The notes below the pieces were generated by a model. It did no database searches and was not told where the DNA came from. It saw nothing but the letters and a program-made list of their open reading frames with translations. The position numbers were made by a program, and so were the translations under genes. A stretch of 64,000 bases of DNA from an uncultured Eubacterium sp. (lineage in GTDB: Bacteria; Bacillota; Clostridia; Peptostreptococcales; Anaerovoracaceae): the NCBI GenBank assembly GCA_937900695.1, contig CALCFD010000028.1:72489-136488 (forward strand). Reading direction: 5' to 3'. The stretch's first letter is position 1, and each line of letters opens with the position of its first letter. Shown in pieces: positions 1 to 9,800 of the stretch.

Positions 1-99
1 AGTGATACACCTGAACTATTAAGAGAAAGAGTACTTGTTAAGGAACATCAGATCTTACCAGAAGCAGTAAGAATGGTTATGAGAGAGAAAGGTTGGTAA
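1..99 (+). CDS. purN: Phosphoribosylglycinamide formyltransferase, C-terminal end only
   Basis: The frame is open from the first base to a TAA at 97-99 and encodes the last 32 residues of a protein whose start lies outside the window. The tail has the HQILPEAV stretch that matches the conserved C-terminal helix of PurN (LP-x-A-I/V after a histidine). PurN transfers a formyl group from 10-formyl-THF to GAR in purine synthesis. The identification also rests on its position seven bases or less before a PurF-like gene, purH and purD. The short length is the main uncertainty. Confidence 0.75.
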   Translation, partial: SDTPELLRERVLVKEHQILPEAVRMVMREKGW

Positions 100-105
100 A
101 CAATA

Positions 106-1527
106 ATGGGTGGAGTATTTGGAGTTGTTTCACACAGTGATTGCGTAATGGACATCTTCTTTGGTACTGACTACCATTCACATCTTGGAACTAAAAATGG
201 TGGAATGTGCGTGCTACAAGAAGATGGATTTAACAGAACTATCCATAGCATTGCAAACAGTCCATTTAGAGGAAAATTTGAAGATGAATTAGACAATATG
301 AAAGGTAACTTTGGTATTGGTGCTATTTCAGATGGAGACCCACAGCCTCTTTCAGTTAGAAATAAATTTGGACATTGGGCTATAACTACAGTTGGAAGAA
401 TTAATAATAAAGAAGAACTTGTAGAATGGCTAATAAAAGATGGAAATACTCACTTTATGTCTAAAAGTGGCGGAGATATTAACAATACTGAGCTTATAGC
501 TTCAATAGTTTCAACAGGTGAAAATCTTGTAGATGGTATTGAAATCGTGCAAAATAAAGTTGATGGTTCTGTTACTATGATTATTTTGACAGAAGAAGGG
601 ATGTATGCTGCTAGAGATAAAGCTGGCCGTACACCTTTGATTTTAGGTAAAAAGGATGGAGCATATTGCGCAGCTTCAGAAAGTTTTGCCTTTATAAATA
701 TCGGATATGACTATGAAAGAGAATTAGGACCTGGAGAAATTGCTTTTTTAACTCCAGATGGAGAAAAGACTGTTAAGGAACCTAATGATGAAATGAAAAT
801 TTGTACATTTTTATGGTCATATTTCGGCTACACTACATCGATTTACGAAGGTGAAAATGTAGAGTTAATGCGTCATAGAAATGGAGCATTGATGGCAGAG
901 GCTGATGGAGATTTAGATGTTGATTATGTTGCAGGTGTACCTGACTCAGGAACTGCACATGCACTAGGTTATGCAAATCAGTCTAAAATCCCATATGCTA
1001 GACCACTTATTAAGTATACTCCAACTTGGTCAAGAAGCTTTATGCCTACAAATCAGAGAGCTAGAGCTTTAGTTGCACAGATGAAATTAATCCCTGTGTT
1101 CCAGATTATAAAAGATAAGAAGTTTGTTCTTATTGATGATTCAATCGTTAGAGGAACACAGCTATCAGAAACAGTTTCATATTTGATAGATAATGGAGCA
1201 AAAGAGATTCATGTTAGATCAGCATGTCCTCCTATTATGTATGGATGTAAATATCTAAACTTTGCAAGAACAATTAATGAGATGGAGCTTATAACTCGTC
1301 GTACTATTAAGTCTTTAGAAAACTTAGCAGCAGATGAGCCAATTGAGCAGGAAGTATTAGATAAATATGCAGATACAAAATCAGATGAGCATGCAGCTAT
1401 GATTGATTCTATTAGAAAACAACTTAAATTTGATAGTTTGAAATTCCAGTCATTAGATAGCTTGCTTGAGGCGACAGGCGTTGATAAGAGCAAGTTATGT
1501 ACATATTGTTGGGATGGAAAGGAGTAA
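106..1527 (+). CDS. PurF-like amidophosphoribosyltransferase homologue lacking the catalytic N-terminal cysteine
   Basis: This 473-residue protein aligns over its full length with glutamine PRPP amidotransferase (PurF): an N-terminal Ntn-hydrolase-like half and a C-terminal phosphoribosyltransferase half with the PRPP loop VLIDDSIVRGTQ (Asp344-Asp345). Canonical PurF starts Met-Cys-Gly, and the exposed cysteine is the glutaminase nucleophile. Here the start reads MGGVFGV, so the cysteine codon position is Gly. The usual HRGQES motif is also replaced by a HSHLGTKNGG stretch. Glutamine hydrolysis by the normal mechanism is therefore not expected. I recall similar MGG-type homologues in Bacteroidetes and Clostridia, so this is probably a subfamily rather than a mutation. 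It sits between purN and purH in the operon; a canonical purF probably lies upstream. Function is open: ammonia-dependent enzyme, regulator, or another phosphoribosyl transfer. Confidence 0.85.
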   Translation: MGGVFGVVSHSDCVMDIFFGTDYHSHLGTKNGGMCVLQEDGFNRTIHSIANSPFRGKFEDELDNMKGNFGIGAISDGDPQPLSVRNKFGHWAITTVGRINNKEELVEWLIKDGNTHFMSKSGGDINNTELIASIVSTGENLVDGIEIVQNKVDGSVTMIILTEEGMYAARDKAGRTPLILGKKDGAYCAASESFAFINIGYDYERELGPGEIAFLTPDGEKTVKEPNDEMKICTFLWSYFGYTTSIYEGENVELMRHRNGALMAEADGDLDVDYVAGVPDSGTAHALGYANQSKIPYARPLIKYTPTWSRSFMPTNQRARALVAQMKLIPVFQIIKDKKFVLIDDSIVRGTQLSETVSYLIDNGAKEIHVRSACPPIMYGCKYLNFARTINEMELITRRTIKSLENLAADEPIEQEVLDKYADTKSDEHAAMIDSIRKQLKFDSLKFQSLDSLLEATGVDKSKLCTYCWDGKE

Positions 1528-1529
1528 AA

Positions 1530-3056
1530 ATGAGAGCTTTACTAAGCGTTTCAGATAAAACAGGTATTGTTGAGTTTGCTAAAGAACTAGAAGCATTAGG
1601 TGTAGAAATTATTTCTACAGGTGGAACTCATAAAAAATTAGAAGAAGCTGGAATAAAAGTAATCGGTATTTCAGACGTTACAGGATTTCCAGAATGCTTA
1701 GATGGAAGAGTTAAGACTCTTCATCCAGCAGTTCATGGTGGACTATTAGCTAGAAGAGATGTTCCAGAACATATGAAGCAGCTTGAAGAACTAGGTATTG
1801 AAACAATTGATATTGTTGCTATTAACTTATATCCATTTAAGGAAACTATCATGAAGCCTGATGTAACTTTAGCTGATGCTATTGAAAATATAGATATTGG
1901 TGGTCCTACAATGTTAAGATCAGCAGCTAAAAATCATAAGGATGTAGCAGTACTTTGTGATCCATCAGATTATGATAAGGTTATTAATGAATTAAAAGCG
2001 GGTGAAATTTCTTATGATCTAAAATATAGATTAGCCCTTAAGGTATTTCAGCATACAGCGGCTTATGATGCTATGATTTCAGATTATTTAAGAAAACAGA
2101 TTGATGGTGAATTACCGGATAATCTAACACTTACATTTGAAAAGGTTCAAGAATTAAGATATGGCGAAAATTCTCATCAGAAGGCAATCTATTACAAAGA
2201 AATACAGCCATTCTCAGGAGCACTTGTAAATGCAAAGCAGCTTCATGGCAAAGAGTTATCATTTAATAATATAAACGATGCTCAAGGAGCATTAGGATGC
2301 TTAAAGGAATTTGAAGAACCAGCTGTAGTAGCAGTAAAACATGCAAACCCATGTGGTGTAGCTATTGGTGAAACTTTAGTTGAAGCATATAAGAAGGCTC
2401 ATGACTGTGATCCAACTTCAATTTTTGGCGGCATTATTGCATGCAATAGAGAAGTTGATGCTGCAACTGCTACAGAAATTAGCAAGATCTTTGTTGAAAT
2501 TGTAATTGCACCTGGATTTTCACAGGAAGCTTTGGCTATCTTAACTCAGAAGAAAAACGTTAGACTTCTTGAATTACCAGATATTTTAGGACAGGCAGAT
2601 AAGCATGTTATCGATCTTAAAAAGGTTAGCGGTGGATTATTAGTTCAGGATGCAGACAATACTTTATTTGACGAATTAAAAGTTGTAACTAAAAAAGCTC
2701 CAACTGATGCTCAAATGAAGGATTTAGAAATTGCAATGAAAGTCGTTAAGCATACAAGAAGTAACGGTATTGTATTTGTTAAGGATGGTATGACTATAGG
2801 TATTGGACCTGGACAGACTAACCGTATTTGGGCAGTAGAAAATGCTATTAGACAGTCAAACTTTGATATGGAAGGTGCTGTAATGGCTTCAGATGCATTT
2901 TTCCCATTTGATGATTGTGTAACAGCTGCAGGCAATGTTGGTGTTAGTGCAATTATTCAGCCGGGTGGATCTATCAGAGACCAGGAAAGCATAGATAAAG
3001 CAGATGAATTAGGTATTGCTATGATATTTAGCGGATACAGACATTTTAAACATTAA
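1530..3056 (+). CDS. purH: Bifunctional AICAR formyltransferase / IMP cyclohydrolase
   Basis: The 508-residue protein carries out the last two steps of IMP synthesis. The N-terminal third is the cyclohydrolase (MRALLSVSDKTGI, STGGTHKKL, GRVKTLHPAVHGG). The rest is the formyltransferase with the catalytic Lys270-His271 pair in KHANPCGVA. It ends in the typical YRHFKH tail. An in-frame start at 1497 exists, but the ATG at 1530 is preceded by AAAGGAG at 1518-1524 and begins exactly like the family, so I use it. The gene starts three bases after the PurF-like stop, which indicates translational coupling. Length and motifs are normal. Confidence 0.97.
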   Translation: MRALLSVSDKTGIVEFAKELEALGVEIISTGGTHKKLEEAGIKVIGISDVTGFPECLDGRVKTLHPAVHGGLLARRDVPEHMKQLEELGIETIDIVAINLYPFKETIMKPDVTLADAIENIDIGGPTMLRSAAKNHKDVAVLCDPSDYDKVINELKAGEISYDLKYRLALKVFQHTAAYDAMISDYLRKQIDGELPDNLTLTFEKVQELRYGENSHQKAIYYKEIQPFSGALVNAKQLHGKELSFNNINDAQGALGCLKEFEEPAVVAVKHANPCGVAIGETLVEAYKKAHDCDPTSIFGGIIACNREVDAATATEISKIFVEIVIAPGFSQEALAILTQKKNVRLLELPDILGQADKHVIDLKKVSGGLLVQDADNTLFDELKVVTKKAPTDAQMKDLEIAMKVVKHTRSNGIVFVKDGMTIGIGPGQTNRIWAVENAIRQSNFDMEGAVMASDAFFPFDDCVTAAGNVGVSAIIQPGGSIRDQESIDKADELGIAMIFSGYRHFKH

Positions 3057-3076
3057 TCTCATAAGGAGAACAAAAT

Positions 3077-4342
3077 ATGAAGATATTAGTAGTTGGCAGT
3101 GGTGGTAGAGAGCATGCAATTGCATGGAAGTTAGCACAAAGCCCAAAAGTAGAGAAAGTTTATTGTGCACCAGGTAATGCTGGTATTGCAGATGTTGCAG
3201 AATGTATAAATGTAAAAGCAGAGGATATTGAAGGTATTTGCAGTGTTGCAAAGGAAAAAGCTGTTGATATGGCAGTTATAGGACCTGAAGTGCCTTTAGC
3301 AATGGGTATTACAGATGAGCTTGAAAAGGTAGGGGTAAAGACATTTGGACCTAACAAAAAGTGTTCTCAGCTTGAAGCAAGTAAGGCATTTACAAAGAGC
3401 TTTTTAGCAAGACATGACATTCCTACAGCTAAATATAAGGAATATACAGATAAAGATGAGCTTATTTTAGATATCGGTATCTATGGTTATCCAATGGTTC
3501 TTAAGGCAGATGGACTAGCTGCAGGTAAAGGAGTAGTTTTAGCAGAAAATGCAGAGGAAGCTAAAAATGCTATTGAAGAAATGATGGGATCAAAAGTCTT
3601 TGGTTCAGCGGCTGATAAGGTAGTAGTGGAAGAATGCTTAGTAGGTGTTGAAGCTTCTTGTCTATGTTTTGTAGATGAAAATACTATTGTTCCAATGGAA
3701 TCAGCTCAGGACTATAAGAGAATTTTCGATGGAGATAAGGGTCCAAATACAGGAGGAATGGGAACATACTCTCCTTCACTAATGTTTACTGAAGAAATAG
3801 AAAAACGAGTAATGGATGAAATTCTTTTGCCAACATTAGAAGGATTTAAAAAGGATGGATTAGACTTTAAGGGCGTATTATTTGTTGGTCTAATGCTAAC
3901 TGAAGATGGACCAAAGGTTATCGAATTTAACAATAGATTTGGTGATCCAGAAACTCAGTCAGTTTTAATGAGATTAGATACTGATCTATATGAAATTTTC
4001 GATGCAGTTTGTGAAAATAGATTAAAAGACATCGATATCAAATGGAAAGAAGATCGTGCAGTTTGTGTAGTTTTAGCTTCAGGTGGCTACCCAGGAGATT
4101 ACGAAAAGGGCGAGGTAATAACTGGTTTAGATGATGTTGACGATGGTGTAGTTGTATTCCACGCTGGAACAAAACATGATGAAAATGGCAATGTGGCTAC
4201 TGCAGGTGGACGAGTTTTAGGCGTTACAACAACAGGTAAAACTCATGACGAAGCTAGAGCAAAGGCCTTTGAAAATGTTAAGAAGATTTCATTTGAAGGA
4301 ATGCAGTACAGAAATGATATTGGTTTAATTATTAAAAAATAA
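3077..4342 (+). CDS. purD: Phosphoribosylamine-glycine ligase (GAR synthetase)
   Basis: This 421-residue ATP-grasp enzyme joins phosphoribosylamine and glycine, the second step of purine synthesis. The N-terminal MKILVVGSGGREHAIAWKL motif, the ATP-grasp centre (MVLKADGLAAGKGV) and the metal/ATP site EFNNRFGDPETQ are all present. The start has AAGGAG at 3063-3068. It lies 20 bases after purH and 20 bases before ferritin with no terminator on either side, so it belongs to the same transcript. Length is normal for bacterial PurD. Confidence 0.97.
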   Translation: MKILVVGSGGREHAIAWKLAQSPKVEKVYCAPGNAGIADVAECINVKAEDIEGICSVAKEKAVDMAVIGPEVPLAMGITDELEKVGVKTFGPNKKCSQLEASKAFTKSFLARHDIPTAKYKEYTDKDELILDIGIYGYPMVLKADGLAAGKGVVLAENAEEAKNAIEEMMGSKVFGSAADKVVVEECLVGVEASCLCFVDENTIVPMESAQDYKRIFDGDKGPNTGGMGTYSPSLMFTEEIEKRVMDEILLPTLEGFKKDGLDFKGVLFVGLMLTEDGPKVIEFNNRFGDPETQSVLMRLDTDLYEIFDAVCENRLKDIDIKWKEDRAVCVVLASGGYPGDYEKGEVITGLDDVDDGVVVFHAGTKHDENGNVATAGGRVLGVTTTGKTHDEARAKAFENVKKISFEGMQYRNDIGLIIKK

Positions 4343-4362
4343 ATAATTGGGGAGATAAATTT

Positions 4363-4878
4363 ATGTTAGATAAGAAATTAGTTGAACTACTTGTAGAGCA
4401 GGTAAACAAAGAATTTTACTCAGCATATCTTTACTTGGATTTTTCAAATTATTATGCTGATGCTGGCCTTGATGGTTTTGCAAATTGGTATATGATACAG
4501 GCTCAGGAAGAAAGAGATCATGCTATTTTATTTATGAAGTACCTTCAAAATAATGGTCAGCATGTTGAACTAGAAGCTATTGCTAAACCAAATGTAGAGC
4601 TTTCATCACATTTAGATGTTCTTAAGGAAGGCTTAAAACATGAAGAGTATGTAACTTCATTAATTCACGATATATATGATGTGGCGTTTCATAAAAAGGA
4701 CTTTAGAACAATGCAGTTCTTAGATTGGTTTGTAATGGAACAAGGCGAAGAAGAAAAGAACGCAGATGATTTAATTAAAAAGTTTGAGCTATTTGGAACT
4801 GATCCAAAGGGACTATATGCTTTAAATGAAGAATTAAAAGCAAGAGTATATAATGTTCCTTCATTAAATTTAGATTAA
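4363..4878 (+). CDS. ftnA: Non-haem ferritin
   Basis: This 171-residue four-helix protein stores iron as a ferric mineral in a 24-subunit shell. Ferroxidase-centre residues Glu17, Glu50 and His53 fall at the same positions as in E. coli FtnA, within KEFYSAYLYL and QEERDHA. A later EQGEEEKNAD segment supplies the helix D ligands. A GGGGAG-type ribosome binding site precedes the ATG. It follows purD by 20 bases and is closed by a strong terminator, so it is most simply the last gene of the purine transcript, an unusual partner. No Fur or PerR box was seen in the short gap. Confidence 0.95.
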   Translation: MLDKKLVELLVEQVNKEFYSAYLYLDFSNYYADAGLDGFANWYMIQAQEERDHAILFMKYLQNNGQHVELEAIAKPNVELSSHLDVLKEGLKHEEYVTSLIHDIYDVAFHKKDFRTMQFLDWFVMEQGEEEKNADDLIKKFELFGTDPKGLYALNEELKARVYNVPSLNLD

Positions 4879-4893
4879 TATATGTTTAAGATT

Positions 4894-4926
4894 AAAGGAG
4901 AGTGATTTTGTTCACTCTCCTTTTGG
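4894..4926 (+). terminator. Intrinsic terminator after ferritin
   Basis: A perfect 12-bp stem (4894-4905 with 4912-4923) with a six-base loop is followed by a short T run. It ends the purine-ferritin transcript. Confidence 0.85.
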
Positions 4927-5143
4927 ACTATATGTTTTATAGTACTATGCGTGCGCAAGTTTTTAACTTTGAATTTTTTAGGACTAGAGCAGCTCTTGAT
5001 TTTGAAGGATATAAGCTATTTTAAGGATTACTGCAAAAGAACTAGGGTGATAGACTCTTAGTAATTTAAAAGACATAGGAATCTAAAGTTTTAGGTGGTA
5101 AGTGTACTCTAAGGTGTTTTTAAATAATTAAGAAAAACATATC
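4927..5143. other. Intergenic stretch with no recognised element
   Basis: Between the ferritin terminator and the next promoter I find no ORF with a ribosome binding site and no known riboswitch signature. The sequence is AT-rich with short repeats only. Confidence 0.5.
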
Positions 5144-5172
5144 TTCACATTTTCATCATATAGCTATATAAT
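5144..5172 (+). promoter_or_regulatory. Sigma-A type promoter for the L,D-transpeptidase gene
   Basis: TTCACA at 5144-5149 and a consensus TATAAT at 5167-5172 are separated by 17 bases. The predicted start site is about 30 bases before the start codon at 5211. Confidence 0.7.
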
Positions 5173-5210
5173 AATATGAAAACTAAATTTTTAAAGGAAA
5201 AGAGAATAAG

Positions 5211-6655
5211 ATGGATAAAAAATCTATAAAATTTCAATTTAAAAGATGCTGTGCGATGCTTTTAGTTATTGCGATGTTTTTAACATCATTTGCTATTAGT
5301 CCAGATTCGGCAGATGCAGCAAATAAAAGCAAATATTGGATTAAGGTAAATAAGAAGGCAAATGTGGCAACAGTTTATCAGCTTAAAGGTGGTAAGTATA
5401 AACCAATTAAAGCTATGTTAACTTCTTGTGGTGGCAAGGATACTCCAAGTGGAACATTTTACACGCCATCAAAATATAGATGGCATACTCTTATGGTCAG
5501 TACTGCACACGAGTAACAGGAAGTATACTGTTTCATTCGGTTTGGTACTATAAAAACGGTAATAAAGCAAGTCAGTCAACACGTGAGTTTAATAGATTAG
5601 GTCAAACTGCTTCTCATGGTTGTATAAGACTTAGTGTTGGTGATGCCAAATGGATATATGATAACTGCAAATTGAAAACAAAGGTTACAATTTATAGCAG
5701 TAAAAAACCAGGACCTTTAGGTAAGCCTAAAGCGATTAAGGTAGCTACATCTCGTAGAACTTATTGGGATCCGACAGATCCAGATAAAAGAAATCCTTAT
5801 CGTAAGAAAAAAGCGAAGATTTACATATCATCTAAAAAAGATAAATACTTAGAGTACAATCAGAAGTATAGTGTTAAATCTGGTGTATCTGCAAAAGATC
5901 AAATAACAAAAAAGAGCCTTACTAAAAAGATAACATATAAGGCATATAAATATAGCAAAGGCAAGTATAGAAGGGCTAATTTTACAACAAAATCAGTTGG
6001 AACATATAAGATTAGATACTATGTTAAATCATCACTTGGAGCGACAACTGCAAAAGATTTAAAAATAAAGATTGTAGATACAAAAGCGCCTATTATTTCA
6101 GCTAAAAATTATAATGTAAGAGTTGGTGATACTAATGCAGTACAGGGTGTTAGTGCTAAGATGAGAAGCGGTACAAGTCGTACAAAATATATGACTGTGA
6201 AAATAAAAGCACCAGGTAGCAGTAAGTATGCAACATATACTTATTCAAAAGCAAAAGGTTACAAGTTTACTAAAGCAGGAACATATTATGTTAAGTATTA
6301 TGTAAAGAATAAGAACAAGCCATATAGACAGGCAACAAGAAGCATTAAAATTTCAAGTTATAAAGATGCAGTAATTAGCGGTAATAATGTAACGGTGCCA
6401 TATAATGCTACTGATGTAGACATGATAAATGCAATTAGAAGTAAAGTATCAGTTAGTGATAGTGGCACAACAATAGCTGGAACTAGTTCAAAAGTTGCCG
6501 TTACTCTAACAAAGTATACAAATGGCAATGCAGTAGCAACTGTATCATACAGATGCAAGAATGGCAGAACTATCTCTAAAAACTTTAGTGTTACTAGGAA
6601 ACAAGCACCTGTTCCAACACCAGACTCTTCATCAACACCAGTTGAAGTTGTATAA
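5211..6655 (+). pseudogene. Secreted L,D-transpeptidase (YkuD), interrupted by a frameshift
   Basis: Two overlapping frames make one protein. The first (5211-5516) has a signal peptide (residues 1-37, hydrophobic core then ADAA) and the start of a YkuD domain up to GTFYTPSKYRWHT. The second (from about 5490 in the +2 frame, to 6655) continues with YGQYCTR, LFHSV and the catalytic SHGCIRLS motif whose cysteine attacks peptidoglycan tetrapeptides. It is followed by about 250 Lys/Tyr/Ser/Thr-rich residues of Ig-like wall-binding repeats. The junction lies near 5488-5500; one base (or 3n+1) is missing relative to a continuous frame. Related domains usually have a few more residues there, so a small real deletion fits. 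A sequencing error is the alternative. Promoter, ribosome binding site and terminator are intact. Confidence 0.8.
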
Positions 6656-6660
6656 AAAGA

Positions 6661-6701
6661 GATCAAAAGCACCTCGAAATAAAAAAGAGGTGCTTTTTTG
6701 A
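6661..6701 (+). terminator. Intrinsic terminator after the L,D-transpeptidase gene
   Basis: An 11-bp stem (6665-6675 with 6687-6697), extendable by flanking ATC/GAT, is followed by a T run. Confidence 0.85.
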
Positions 6702-6823
6702 TGTTTTCTAGAAAATTATAGATTTGCAAAAGTAAAAAAATATGCAAAAGACAAGAATTATGATGTAATGTAATCAATATATAGTACTTACAAAGTAATT
6801 AACTACAAAAGGAGGGGTAATTA

Positions 6824-9800
6824 ATGCAAAAAAGAATTTGTAGCTTTATAGTTGCAATAGCAATGGTGTTTACATTATTTTCAACACCGTTGGTTGCTAG
6901 TGCAGCTGAGAATACGACAGTACCAGAAGGCTATGTTGTATTAGACTCTGGTAATGTTGAAATCTCAAGCGCAGAAGGTTTGAGATATTTTGCATCTCAG
7001 GTAAATGAAGGTAATAACTTCAACAAAAAAACGGTTAAATTGACAAAAGATATTAATCTTAACAATGAACCGTGGACACCTATTGGTAAAAGTGGTAAAG
7101 CTTTTACAGGAACTTTTGATGGAGGAAAAAACACAATTTCTAATTTGTTTATAGAAAGAGGTTTTTCAAACTCAGCAGCAAATAGTTATGTCGGTTTGTT
7201 TGGTTATACTTTATCACCAGCAGTAATTAAAGATGTAACTGTAGAAAATGCGAGAATTCAAGGTTCTCTATATGTTGGTGTAATTGCAGGTAGACCATAT
7301 ACTGGAAACTCTATTTCAAATTGTCATGTTAAGGGTGATATTAAGGTAGATGCTTACTGGTATGCAGGAGGTATAGCTGGAGAAGGATATATCAATACTA
7401 TCGAAGATTGCTCAGTGATAGGTAAAGATGGTTCATACATCAAAGGTAATGGTGGTAGTTATATGGGCGGTATCATGGGCTTTAGAGGCGAAGGTGGTAT
7501 GAAAATTGATAACTGTGAAGTTATCAATATTGATATATCAGGAGATGACCGTGTAGGTGGTATTTCAGGAATGCTTCATTATGGAAATAGTATTTTGAAT
7601 AGTAAAGTACTTAACGTATCAATAAAAGCTAATGATCCTAAAGCTACAACAGTAGGGCTTATAGCTGGAGCAACACAGGGAAATGATAAAAATAATTCAG
7701 TGATTAAGAATAATACTGTTTTAGAAACAGTAGCTAAGATAGGCGATAAGGTAGTCACTGATGAGTATGGAACAGATATTGATGGAAATACAGCAGTTGT
7801 AGCTGGCAAATATGTTGCTAAAATTGGTGATAAAGAATATGTATCAGTAGATGCTGCTATTAAAGAGGCTCAGTCTGGTGATGTTGTTCAGATAACAAAA
7901 CCAGGTCAGTACAAACCATTTACTTTAAAAGATGGTATAACTGTAAAGGGTATTATCGGAAAAACAGTTGAAGAATCAACTGTTATTAAAAGTACAAATA
8001 CTACAGCTATTTTATTAAATGGTAAAGATGCTAAGTTGGACTCATTAATTATTGATAGTTCTGATAGAACTAAACCAACAGATCCTAAACCATATGAAGG
8101 TTCAGCTTTAGTATATGTAAATGGCAAGACAGAAAACTTAACAATTGATAATTGTAAATTAATTGGTGGTGGCGAAGGAACAACTGCTTTATACTACCAT
8201 GCAGCAGATATCAAAGTAACAAATTCAACTTTTGAAAACTTTGGACGTGCTTATTATGTCTGTGGAGACAATGAAGCTATGGGCAAAATTACATTTGAAG
8301 GAAATACTTTTACAAATGTAAAAGTGCCACTAGATGGATATTGGGGAAAACCTGTAGCTAAAGATTCAAAGTTTGTAGTTAAGAACAATACTATTAACAC
8401 AGGTTCATACGAAACATCATACGTTCAGTTCTGGGATTATGCTCAGTATCAGTACTGGCTAAATGGAGCTAATTCAAAGCTAAATCCAGAAGGTAAAACA
8501 GCTCTAAATGTTGAGATGACAGGTAATACTTTTAACGGTAAAGTTAAAGTTTATGCAACACATGCAAACTGGTTTAGCGATTCAAACATCAATTTAGGAT
8601 CAACAGAAAAAGCTAATTTAGTAAATAGAAAGTTGGTTGAAATCAAGGGTAAGGATGTTGAAAAGGTAACAGTTTCTAAAAAAGATGGTTCTAAAGTCAC
8701 TGAATTTAATGAAACAACATCTTCAAGCAGTATAAATGGTAAAACTGTAATTTACACATTATCAGAAGGAGAGTATTTACTAACTATTACTCATAAGAGT
8801 GAAGATGGCGATAAAGTAGTTACTCAAAGCGCTGTAACAGTAGTAACACCTGTTGGAGAAAAAACTCAGGAAGTTGAAATTAAGCCGGTAACTGAAACAG
8901 CTATCGCTGAAGTAATCGATGCTGATGGCAATAAGACAGAATATAAATCAGTAGAAAAAGCTATCAAAGAAGCAAAGGCAGGCTCTACAGTAAATATTCT
9001 TTCAAATGTATCAGTAGATACATGGAATCAGTTAGGGGATAAAAAAGATATTACAATCAATGGTAATGGACATAAGATTACAATTAATAAACTTGAATCA
9101 AATGGTAATGGAAACTATCTAATTTATAGTGGAAGAAACATTACTGTAAAAGATTTAACAGTTGAACTTCCTAAAAATGCTTCAGGTTTTGATTTAGTTA
9201 GCGGTGAAATATCAAAAGTAACTATTATCGGTGGAAGATATGGTGTAATAACTGGACCTACTGAAGATAAGGGAGTAACTATAAAGGATTCTCACTTCGA
9301 AGGTATGGATTATGCAATTTATACTGAAGAAAATGGTAAAGCAGCTAATACAGTTATACAGAATAATACTTTTGATAGTGTAAAATATGTAGCTATATTA
9401 AGAAATAACGAAAAATTTGATAATAATATTGTAAATGATGGAAAAATTACTATCTCTGAAGCAACAGGAACAGTAACAGGAAATACATTCGCAGAAGATA
9501 CTACTGTTAAGCTTTATGATAATACTTCTAAGATTGAAAAGAACAAGTTCTTAGGTAAAGTTGATGCAAGTAAGGTTTCTGAAGATAACAATGTTAAATT
9601 AGATAAAAACTTCTGGGGTGAAAATAGAAAACCAGCAGATGTTTTAGGAGAAAATGCAGGTAAGCTAAATGCAGAAAATATTCCTTATTATGTAACTGAG
9701 GAAATGGATAGACTAAATACTGATAAGGTTCCTGTAGAGCCAGAAAAGCCAGTTGAACCAGAAAAACCAGCTAAACCGGTAGATCCAAAATTAGCAGGAG

